From NCBI GenBank assembly GCA_020137815.1, contig CM035356.1:1069001-1133000 (forward strand): DNA of 64,000 bases, written 5' to 3'. This document shows positions 27,509-44,600 of the stretch, one piece after another. Both the position numbers and the translations under genes were made by a program. The notes beneath the pieces were generated by a model. The model was not told where the DNA came from. It worked only from the letters and a program-made list of their open reading frames with translations, and ran no database searches. Within the stretch, counting starts at the first letter, position 1; the number at the start of each line of letters is the position of its first letter. This DNA is from Hormiphora californensis (taxonomy: Eukaryota; Ctenophora; Tentaculata; Cydippida; Pleurobrachiidae).

Positions 27509-28414
27509 GGCTGTCCAGTAAATAATTTCGTTGGGCTTTTCTGGGACAATGGTTTGAGATAGAGCAAAATGGACTTCACCACTGTTTTAAGCACTCGATT
27601 TTGAATCGGAATACAATGCCTGATATTGGAATGTGGTTGTTCTCAGTTCCCACGAGGTCTCTTTTTATACCCCACTCTCGTTGCTGCTGCACGGGGTTAC
27701 CAACATTTTCTAAACGCTGCCCTATGAAAACTGGTTCAGTCTTTTTAGCTCCTATGGTGCTTAATCGATAGCAAATTGTCTAAGGATGAACTATGTTTGC
27801 GATTTTAGGCTCTACGTGTTGACTTATAACCTCTAGGACAGTTAATGTAACATGAAAAAGCGCAAAAGTGCAAAAAATTGGACCTGTTTTACGGATTTTT
27901 TTAAAACATCAACAACTCACTTTTTAAGTCAACCAATCGCATAATTGGGTTCACTGCGTCTTAGAACTGACTTAGAACTAACTTTTATTGCAGAGTTTTT
28001 AACTATAAGCTAATCCTGATGAGACCCGGAAGTGAAAGTTTCTAATTTTGACCAAAAATTTTTGGAAGCCCATCTCTCAGTGAAAAAATAAAAATAGGAT
28101 CTTTTATTACATCTCAAACGAAAGATAATTGTCTAATGAACAAGCTTGATGCAGCAAAACAACACTCCGATACCATTTTCAAGAAGTACAGCAGGTTTAG
28201 TACTAAAACTTGAAAATCGTGATTTTCCATATGCAGCAGCAACGAGAGTGGGGTATAGAAAGAGACCTCTTGGGAACTGAGAACAACCACATTCCGATAT
28301 TAGGCATTGTATTCTGATTCAAAATCGCGTGCTTAAAACAGAGGTGAAGTCCATTTTGCTCTATCTTAAACCATTGTCCCAGAAAAGCCCAACGAAATTA
28401 TTTACTGGACAGCC
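27509..28414. mobile_element. 906-bp MITE with about 185-bp terminal inverted repeats, TA duplication
   Basis: Left arm 27509-27697 begins GGCTGTCCAGTAAATAATTT; right arm 28228-28414 is its inverse ending TTTACTGGACAGCC. The arms differ at a small number of sites. TA flanks both ends (27507-27508; 28415-28416), as in Tc1/mariner-type insertions. The central 530 bp is non-coding. Confidence 0.85.
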
Positions 28415-28878
28415 TAATAGGATGCCGGCCCGTTGAGAGCAAGAACTCACGTGCGCGCGATATAAAGCACGTTTTCAGCAGATCGCGTGTGATAGACCGT
28501 TTTTGGAGACCTTTTTAGCTGACCTAGCACTACTCAAAGGTCAATTATGGCCTCATTTCGCATCGTGATGAATCGGCGGGTATTTTCCCATACTCACAAG
28601 GCCATGACGATTCCCCCAGTACCCGCAGATTGTCCCAGGACCGAGTAGGAGCTTGCAGCCAGGTCTTTAAAGAATTGCTCATGTTTAGCGTCAATTTTGA
28701 CCCACTATTCCTCAAATGCTGATACTCGCGGGTATTTTCCGTGAAACTAGAGACAATTGTCCGCCAGGAGCAACAAACGAGATGCAAATCGGTTCAGTAG
28801 TTCCTTGCAGCCAGGTCTTTGAAAAAGTTTGCTCTAAAATCAATAACGCGCCGGAGGCCTAGATGTGAGATCGATCTC

Positions 28879-29250
28879 GGTAGGCGGTAAATGTTAACCA
28901 GATCTGAGAAAAAACGTACGTGCAAAACCACGTTTTTGTCCATAACTCAGTCATTTCTTGACCAATTTGCAAAATCTTGGGCGCGTTGGAAAGAGGACAT
29001 TGAGCTCTTTAAAATGAGCCCAATAAAACTAAAATCGGCGCGAAATGCGCGGCTTCATGGCGCAAAATGCGCGTTTTCGCCACTGCGCCGCGCAATTTGC
29101 GCCAATTTTCATTTTCTTGAGCTCATTTGAAAGATCTCGATGTCCTCTTTCCAATGAGCCAAAGATTTTGCAAATTGGTCAAGAAATGGCAGAGTTATGG
29201 GCAAAAACGTGCGAAATTCTCACAGATCTGGTTAACATTTACCGCCTACC
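28879..29250. repeat. Inverted repeat with about 140-bp arms
   Basis: GGTAGGCGGTAAATGTTAAC at 28879 is mirrored by GTTAACATTTACCGCCTACC ending at 29250. The arms also share ttgaccaatttgcaaaatct, ctcatttcttgacc-like and ggaaagaggacat segments in inverted order. The loop is a GCGC-rich stretch. Could form a long hairpin transcript. Confidence 0.8.
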
Positions 29251-29332
29251 ATCGATCTCGGTCGCTGCGCGACCTCGATCTCACTCAGGCATCAATGTGG
29301 CCAAGTTGGAGATCACTTTCTCGGTACTAATT

Positions 29333-30105
29333 TCGATTCGGGATAATTTTCTCGGTAAAAATTGCGATTTGGGGAAATTTTTCGCTTAGAAAATACGATT
29401 CGAGAAATTTTTTCGGTGAGAAATTGGGATTCGGGGAAATTTCTCGCTTAGAAAATACGATTCGAGAAAATTTTCTCGGTAAGAAATTGCGATTCGAGGA
29501 AATTTCTCGCTTAGAAAATACGATTTGAGAAAATTTTCTCGGTAAGAAATTGCGATTCGGGGAAATTTCTCGCTTAGAAAATACGATTCAAGAAAATTTT
29601 CTCGGTAAGAAATTGCGATTCGGGGAAATTTCTCGCTTAGAAAATACGATTCGAGAACATTTTCTCGGTAAGAAATTGCGATTCGGGGAAATTTCTCGCT
29701 TAGAAAACACGATTCGAGAACATTTTCTCGGTAAGAAATTGCGATTCGAGGAAATTTCTCGCTTAGAAAATACGATTCGAGAAAATTTTCCCGGTAAGAA
29801 ATTGCGATTCGGGGAAATTTCTCGCTTAGAAAATACGATTCGAGAAAATTTTCTCGGTAAGAAATTGCGATTCGAGGAAATTTCTCGCTTAGAAAATGCG
29901 TTTCGAGAAAATTTTCTCGGTAAGAAATTGCGATTCGGGGAAATTTCTCGCTTAGAAAATACGATTCAAGAAAATTTTCTCGGTAAGAAATTGCGATTCG
30001 GGGAATTTTCTCGCTTAGAAATTACGATTCGAGAAAATATTCTCGGTAAGAAATTGCGATTCGGGTAAATTTCTCGCTCAGAAAATACGATTCGAGAAAA
30101 TCGAG
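29333..30105. repeat. 63-bp tandem repeat, about 12 copies
   Basis: Unit includes GATTCGGGGAAATTTCTCGC, TTAGAAAATACGATTC and GAGAAAATTTTCTCGGTAAG. Each unit holds the self-complementary CGAGAAAATTTTCTCG. Because 63 is divisible by 3, a 172-codon ORF (repeating LRFGEISRLENTIRENFLGKK) appears on the plus strand; I regard it as a by-product. Confidence 0.9.
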
Positions 30106-30783
30106 TACAATCTTTTCTGCTCTGATTGTGACGTGTATTGTACAGATATAATTGTAGTTCCGTGTGAGAAATAGTGACCGAATGAGAGAGAGGGAGAGAG
30201 AGAAGGTGTGAGTATGTGAGAAAGTGAGTAGTATAGTTCTTATTGATATTTAAGTAATTGAGTGATTTATTAACTAACATTTCTTTTCTATTTATAGCTG
30301 ATGATGACGTTAAACGTCGAAACCGTCCCCCGTATTATCTTTCCTGAAATAAATCTCCGAGTCGTCTAAAGTCCTAAATAAACACTATTTCATTGTATCA
30401 AAACTATGCAACTCAAAAACAGCCGATTGGTCAACTTATAGTTATTGATTATGTAAAATATGTCTATATTTTATTGCTAAATTACGTGAAATAGCGCGGA
30501 AGAATGTTTAAAAATAGTAAAAGTTCGAACGAGAATGTTAAATAACTTTACAAAACTGTTTTTATTTTTTTGTATTTTTTTGTATTTTTTTGTATTTTTT
30601 TGTATTTTTTTGTATTTTTTTGTTTGAGGAAACCCGTGTTTTTTTCCGTACAAACGTACACGAAATAGGTTGGAACCCCCCCCCTATAGTTTAGTGATAA
30701 TTGGACAGGAAGATAGAGAGATCACTAGAGGAGCAGGTGCAGCAGTTTTATAAGTGTAGGTGTACTTCTGCTACAGTCACACT

Positions 30784-30802
30784 GTCAGGCCAATGCTCTG
30801 AC
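30784..30802 (+). repeat. Perfect GTCAGGCCAATGCTCTGAC copy just upstream of the guanylyl cyclase start
   Basis: Exact consensus copy ending 32 nt before the cyclase ATG (30835), therefore in the promoter or 5' UTR. It contains a CCAAT core. Confidence 0.8.
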
Positions 30803-30834
30803 ACAGATTCCACTTATTACGTGCTCAGGGTACC

Positions 30835-37429
<6,595 letters not shown>

Positions 37430-37697
37430 ACAATTCAATAACGGATGGCTCACGGTTGGATGAGTTTTAATTCGAGTTTTGCTTTCAGAAATTTAGTTTA
37501 GTTGTTTCCAGGCCATTCCAAAACCACAAAAAGACTGATCTTACGAAAAATTCAAGCGAGTGTACAAATTCCTTTACATTACTTCAAAACATTTAAAAAC
37601 ATTGTCTTTTATTGTTTACCCTTCAATGCCCCAAACCTTATTTGTTGGATCGCATTGAAAGGTTCATTCTTCGAACTCATTCCGAAGGTTCTTTTGT
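37430..37697. other. Convergent gap between cyclase and the minus-strand repeat gene
   Basis: 268 bp of tail-to-tail spacing, AT-rich, no ORF with support. Both 3' UTRs must lie here or overlap. Confidence 0.5.
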
Positions 37698-40600
37698 CTA
37701 ATGGACCCAAAGTGCACCTCTAAGATTGGATGGGGTGATAACCCGCACCGGTCTCCCCTTATCCACAATAATTTCTTCTGATGAAGAAGATGACACAATA
37801 GTGGATTCCCTTTCATAGTCATTTGCATACATAATCAAACTGTGCACCCTTTTTCTCGAGTTGCTCTTTGGTGTGACAGTACACTTGTTGCACTCGCAAT
37901 TGTTCATCCCAGTGCAGAAGGGAGAGGTAACGTAGACACCTGAGTCTCTCGTTACCATGGTATTATAATATGCCTCGGACATATACCGGGTCCGAGTTGT
38001 CTGTACGTTGGTATTGACTTCAGACATGACCCGCGATCGGGTGGTTTGTGCGGCCATTGTGTAACATTCGGAGCACAGGACACACGGACAAGGTTCTGTA
38101 CACCTGTCACCCTGGTTACCATGGTATTCACAACTACACGAAGTCCGGCTACAATAACTCTCCGAAGTCATCTCCCTCTGTTCCCTCCGGAGCCGCTTCT
38201 CCTCAATCATTTTCTCCCGGCGCTCTTCCCGTAATTCCAGGGTTTTCTTTATCTCCAGCAGCTTCTTCTGCTCCTCAACATCGACAAATAAATCCTGGGC
38301 TGCTCGAAGAATTTTCTTGCGTTGCTTTCGGAGGACCGTTAGATTCCGTTCTAGTCGGACAAGTTGCTTTTGGTCGGTGTTCTTCGTTGAAGTCCACATG
38401 TTCCGGTGGGTCTTATGGTCGGTTACCATGGAACCCGTCGTGAATTGTTTCCTAAGAGGTCGAAGTAAAATTTATGAAACTCTAACTGTTCAACAACTAT
38501 TGCGGATGGACCTTTATGATCAAGTGAAGAATCGGGCAAGTTTTCATGAAAAATATCTTACCTTGTTGTCTCCATTTCGGCATCTTTAAAAATACGAAGA
38601 TCACTCGTTGAGACACATTTCACATCATTATCTGGAACAGCGGAAACCCCAAAGTCAGAGACATCGGGGGGTTTTGGGTGACATTCCGAATCCTTCATCT
38701 CAGGTAGGGCAAGCACTTCCTTATCTTCTGTTGGGTTGAAAAACAGGATTTAATTAATAGTCCCATAGACCATAGTCTCATAAACTTGATTTGCTGTATC
38801 AATACTCAAATATTTCCGTGTTGAAAAGAATTAATATGCCCAACTTACTGAGCTCTTTTTCGTCCGTTTCGCAAGCAGCATTTGACACACTTTTCACTGT
38901 AACAGTAGCCTTGTGTGCGATGGGTGGCTTGTGCATTACCGCTCTGGACTTGGTGGCTGGTTTTGGTGGTACCGGTGGCTGGATGGGAAAGGTATTAGAG
39001 ATATGCATTACAAGACAAAGATTTTACGGTTACAAATATAATTTCGTATGATCTGAAGATATGTCTAACTTACCGGTGCATTAGCCAATCTGTCTGCCTT
39101 CAAGAGGGCCTCCAGGAGCTCAGGTACAGGATCGGCTCCAGTTTCCCGGGTCAAAATCTCTGTTTCCGTCTCCTGGTCCTCCGTCCAAAGATGCTCTCCA
39201 ACCGATCTTGTGATATGATGGTACTCGGTTCCCATGGCAACATGACGCTTTGCAACACCTTGTTTTTCCTCTGGGACAATCTGAACAGCGATCTCTGCTC
39301 TTTCTGGGTCCATTGTGCCCACACGCTGGGTTACCTGAGAGACAGGATCTGTCCAGGTTCCAGAACAAACCGTAATAGGAGCTGGCTCGGTACACATGCC
39401 CCTAGTCTTCATTTCCTTCTTCGGCTTCTTCGGTTTCTTAGCTTTCTCTGGTTTTTCACCTTTAGGTGGCTTAGAATCAGGTGATTTCTTTTTCTTTTTA
39501 GGCTTATCTGCGGGTTCGGCAGCCGTTTTAGGATCCTCATTTAAAGCATCATCTGTCTTTTTAGGGCCGTGATAAGAAAGAATAACGTTCTTTTGCATGG
39601 TTCCATCCACCCCTGTAACACTCGGCCTTCTTTTCAAGTTCTCCATCATGGCCCCCATCCTCATCACATTGCCCTCTCCCTTCACCTCAATATCCTCATC
39701 AGGACGAGAAGAACCAGAGGGTCCCCCTCGTCCATCTTTCTCAAACTTTATCTCAGCAGTTTTAGATGATACGATGGAGTTTTTCTTAGGTTTTACGGGT
39801 TTAGACCCCGCCTCCAAATAACCAGACATTGAATTTTTCGGCATCGTGTCACCTTGATCATTGATATTGGGTAAACTCGGTCTTGGAGGTTTAGGTGGAA
39901 GCGATGCTGATACCTTACCACTTGATGAACAACTAGTTGAACTGCTTGAAGACGATTTGTTAGATTCAGAAGAATTTCTTGATCTAGCTGAGTCCGTGGA
40001 AATAGTTCGTTTTCGAGAAACCGAAGCAGTTGATGCTTTCCGGGTTCTTCTGGGTTGTTTACTAGAAGTGGATTCTAGAGTGGCCGCTGCAGATGATTGC
40101 CTGGCTCTTGCTGACTCAGTGGTAGAAGATCGTCTTTCTGATTCAGTGGCAGATGAATGTCTGGCTCTCCTGACTCAGTGGTAGAAGATTTTCGCGATCT
40201 GGAGGAGGATACAGCAGTTACGACGCTCGAAGCTCTCCTGAACCGTGATAATGATTCAGTACCGACTGGTTGTTCTGGTGCAGTAGTGTTTTCACTCGCT
40301 GCAAAGTTTGATTCTGCTATTGATTCTTTGCGTATTTTAGATTGCTGCTGTAGCAACTGTCGAAGCTTTCCGGAATCTTGTTGTTGATTCTAAAACTGTA
40401 GAAGATTTCTCGGCCGCGGCAGTAACTTGATTTAGCGTCACCTCGATGCTACAGCTAACTGGAATTTTGCTTCTGATAAATCTGAAGTAGACTCTGCGGT
40501 AGCTGTGGACTGATTTCCGAATTCGAAAATGCGGTTGCAGGCGGTTGATACTCTTCTAAACCTTGATGAAGTAGACTCGGCAACTGTATCTGAAGATTTG

Positions 40601-41282
40601 GCTACACTGCTTGAAGCACGTCTAGCTCTTGGAACTGTTGACTGTGTTGCTAAAACGGACTCAGATGATTGTCTGATTCGAGTTGTTTCTGTTGGCTCAG
40701 AGGATGTGGAAACTTTCCGTGAAGAAAACGCAGTTGCAACGGTGGAAGCTCTTCTGAACCCTTTGGAAGCTGTGCCTTCTGTTAATTGACCTGATGAAGA
40801 TCCCTTGGTTGGTTCATGCTGAGAATCTGTTGCCTTCACCACCAGCACTGGTAGAATGTTTCCTGGTTCTGGGTGTGGAAAATGCAGGTTGTACCACTGG
40901 AAGCTCTCCTAAACCGACTCCTAAACGAAACACCTGTCTGATCTGTGGACTGTTGTCTGTCTGCGGCGGATTGTTGTCTGTCTGCGGCGGATTGTTGTCT
41001 GGCCCGTGAGGAAGCAGTACTACCGGCGAATGAATCCCTTCGTGATCGGGTTGTAACAGTTACAGATTCCCTTCTGTTGTCAACTGCTGCTGTCGACGAT
41101 GCAGAACGAATAGGAAGCAGAGTTACTGGGTAATGATTTGGGATTATCAGGGTCCCACCGAGGTGTAAACATTTATGCAGCGTGGGGTGATGAGATAATC
41201 CAACCGCACTCTGAAGTTGACTGGTAACGGTAATTACAACAATATTTAATGGGTGCAAACAGGAGCTGATGGAGCTGTACAA
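37698..41282 (-). CDS. Ser/Arg- and Lys/Pro-rich protein with repeated RRAS motifs (frame broken in the 5' part)
   Basis: Downstream exons are clean: 39844-39074 (and open further upstream), 38978-38849, 38727-38562, 38451-37698, phases 0,1,2, together 606 codons from the ATG at 39844. They encode a Lys-rich stretch (KPKKKKKSPDSKPPKGEKPEKAKK is split here as KPKKKKKSPDSKPPKG and following), a short coiled coil (LVRLERNLTVLRKQRKKILRAAQDL...EERREKMIEEKRLRRE), a Cys-rich patch (CSCEYHG..CTEPCPCVLCSEC) and an acidic Ser run. Upstream, 39845 to about 41282 encodes Ser/Arg repeats with FRRASS, GFRRAST, RFRRVST and RFRRASS spaced about 60-100 residues apart, each an R-R-x-S PKA/PKG consensus. This part shifts frame at least three times (about 40170, 40400, 40850). 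Function unknown. Confidence 0.6.
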
Positions 41283-41651
41283 GGGTGCGTGTGTGTTAGC
41301 TAATCAGCGAGCGAAGGGCTGTGTGTAACATTGTGGTTCTGTGATATAACCACGGCGTAGGGTGCAAACATGTTGCTCGATAGGAAGAGATAACATCACT
41401 GATATACTGCATATTATCCGGAACCAAGCATATCTATATAAAATTAGAATGAATTAGAGATGTTGGAAATATGGATGGAAGCCAACCAGGAAATTGTTAT
41501 GTAGCACCCCCCTCCCTCCTGTGTACTATTTTTATACACCTTCACGTTCAAAACTCTATCACAAAAAGTGTCAGCCCATAATTCGTATCACCTTGTCCCA
41601 CACGCAGAGTGTGTATACTTTTTGTTGTGCAATTGCCGATCTCCACTCTAA
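41283..41651. other. Divergent promoter region
   Basis: About 370 bp between the start regions of the minus-strand RRAS-repeat gene and the plus-strand SAFERRL gene. No clear TATA box. Likely shared or bidirectional promoter (inference from layout only). Confidence 0.4.
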
Positions 41652-44600
41652 ATGGTACCCTGGCCCTTCGAGGATGAGGAAGATGAAAACACAGACCCAC
41701 CCTCCCTTTCACCACTGTCCGATGTAATTGAGGAACAGGAACCGACCGAAAACAGCGAGGATTTCTCTGCTTTTGAGAGACGGCTAGCTGAAGAGGAGGC
41801 AAGGGTAGCTCAGGATCAAGATGCAACCGAAAACAGCGAGGATTTCTCCGCTTTTGAGAGACGGCTAGCTGAAGAGGAGGCAAGGGTAGCTCAGGATCAA
41901 GATGCAACCGAAAACAGCGAGGATTTCTCGGCTTTTGAAAGGAAACTAGCAGAAGAAGAAGCAAGGATAACCGGTGGCAAGATGCAACCTGATGACGAAG
42001 AAACCGAATCGGATTTCTCTGCTTTCGAACAGCGTCTAGCTGCTGCAGCGGGACATAACCCACCGGAGCTAACAGAAGAAGACGCTTCTTTGGGGTATAA
42101 CGCAGTACGACCACCCAGGGAAACAAGAGTTACATTTCAAGAAGATGAAGAGGATGAAACAGAAAGTGAGGACTTCTCAGCGTTTGAAAGGCGTCTGGCA
42201 GCAGAACAGCAGTTGATGGAACCCATTGAAGAAGATGATGCTGCGGACAGGTTTTACCGCGACTACGAAGAGATGTATGGACGCTCCCCCGAGGGTTGTG
42301 TGCCTCTATCTCTGACAGAGTATACAGCAACTAGGACTGAGGATGTGGGCAGCGAAGAAGAGGAAGACGACTTTGAGGATGAGGAGGATGAGGAAGACAA
42401 AGAGGAGGAGGATGGTGTTGATCCATGTGTGAAGGAGTACGATGCAAGGATTCTGCAGCGCCGGGCGGAAAAAGAGGATTCTCTGTTGGAGCCTGATTCC
42501 AGTGAATCTTCCTCGGCGTTTGAGCGGCGTTTAGCTCAAAAGTTCCCGATCAATCCTGGTTCAGAACACGATGATGAAACTGATTTTGATGGAATGAACA
42601 CGAGGACAAGGGACGACTTTGAAAGATCAATCCTGACCCTTGATGAGGTGCTATCGGAACCCCCCGCATCACGGGCAGGCTCCCCGCTGCTGACAGACCA
42701 GGAACCTCCACTCCTCAGTATCACCCACAACATCAGTACCAACCTTAACACATCGAAAATATCTCCACCCAAGGATACGATTAGCAGTGGATCTGAGAGG
42801 ACAGGTGTCACCCCACCAACTGCCGGGTCAATTGCCCGACTTCTCACTGATCTAGAACACATTCCTGATTCAAAGTACCGGGATTCAGTACTACGGGTAA
42901 TTGAGAAGCTGGCAAACTGCATGGTGTACCTCACCGATCTGAACAGTGAACTAAAGACTAACTTGCAGAAGGGATTCCAGTGTCCCTTGCACCACACAGC
43001 CGCTGGGAGCTACGAGTGTCTCCCTGAGACGATCTCACAGCGATGCCTCCGGAAATGTAGCAGTTACAAGTGTCTAGGGGTGTGCGGTGCAACACGGGGC
43101 ATGATGGGCGGATCAGACCAGAGGTTAGCATCAGATTACACCAGGAACAGTAGGAACCGTCTAAATAGTACCACGGAGGATGAGTTCTTCCTGGTCCAGG
43201 AGCAGCTGTCCGCCAGACCAAGACGAAGGAGCATGATCGAGTACCCCACTGATCTTGAGTCTCCTGACAAGGACGCAACGCTTGAGGAACAAATCAAAGC
43301 GTGTCTTAACAATGCAACAAGTTTGGAGACTCTACTGAATAGCCCGAGTGCGGGAGTAGGACTGAGCCCAAACCACCGACTCTCCCAATCAATGCCTAAC
43401 ATAGTTTCCAGGGGAGGAATGAAGGATGATCTATCTCTGAGTACCATAGAATCCCGCAGTAAGGCGAGCAGTGAGGGGATCAACGGAGAGGAGGAGGAGG
43501 AGGTTTCACCCAACCTAGGACACATTAAAGTTCCTGACAAGCTACTGCACAAACTGACGAGGCCACTTCTCCAACTTACTGATTCAACATCAGATTCAAC
43601 ATCAACTGCTCGGCTGATAAATGACGATGAAACTGGGAAGAGGGCGAACGCAAAACTAAAAGAAGTCATGAGGATAGAACGGGAGCTAGAGGAGTGTGTC
43701 AAATTGTCCATGAGTTTGGAAGATTTAATCATTGATTATGTAGCTAAGAATGACTCTCAGACGATGCAACAGAGTTTCAAGAGCATATCAATGCCTGATG
43801 TTCGACTCCGAGGTTCACTAGCAGAACTGAGCTCCAGGCCCAATCTGAGAACATCTCTGAACGAGGTTCCCCACCATCCAGCATACAGCTCCTCCGGGTA
43901 TGGTGGTATGGATCTATCACCACGAATGACTCGCCGACAATTTCCACCTCGCGCTGGCTTGAATGCAGGTAGACATGCATGGGGTAGCGATGACATACCT
44001 CGGTTCAGGAGACATCTTCGTCCACAATATTATGACCAGTTAACATCCAGTGACTCCTATGAACGGCCTTTCCGTCCTAAGTTGAAAAAGAAGTCCCTGA
44101 GTATGAGTCTAAACACTGCCTCATCATCATTCTCTTCTTCTCCATCTTCCTCAGACGGAGAACGATTCCGAAAGAAGGTCACCAAACTCAACTACCCCCG
44201 GACAGACTCTCCGCCTGGGAAGGTGGTGAGGTTTAGACGACCCACAACACCTGATACCAGTGATGCTCATGATGATGCTGCAGGTAGATACTCTGAGGAG
44301 GAGGACAGCGAGCTGTCTGGTAGGAACAATATTGAACCACCAATTCCAAAAGAGACATCGTCCAGCGAGGAGGAGGAGGAGGAGGAGAAAACAACTTCGA
44401 CTGAGAGTGAGCTGGAGGCGATCATTGTCGATCACAGGCCCTTGGATTCGTCTCCTCTGGCAGCTACTTCTTCTAGCAAGACGAGTAGCGAGACCTCATT
44501 AGAGACTCCAGAAGAAAAGGAGGAGGCTCAGAGGAAGTCAGTGAGGAAGGGCAAAGCAGTGGAACGAGATGTGCCTTTAGAAGAGACTGTTAAAATCCCC

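Larger units (their letters stand above)
27100..30684. mobile_element. 3.6-kb inverted-repeat element with TA target site, no transposase
   Basis: Ends: GGGGGGGTTCCAACCTATTT at 27100 and its inverse AAATAGGTTGGAACCCCCCC ending 30684, both flanked by TA (27098-27099; 30685-30686). Inside each end lies a run of TACAAAAAAA / TTTTTTTGTA words (27194-27230 and 30568-30622), so the termini are long. The interior holds a nested TA-flanked MITE (27509-28414), an inverted pair (28879-29250) and a 63-bp tandem array. No ORF resembles a transposase, so it is non-autonomous or a composite. Confidence 0.75.

Noticed and set aside
29333-30105. CRISPR-like array
   Set aside because: Repeats are contiguous 63-bp units without unique spacers, in an animal genome.
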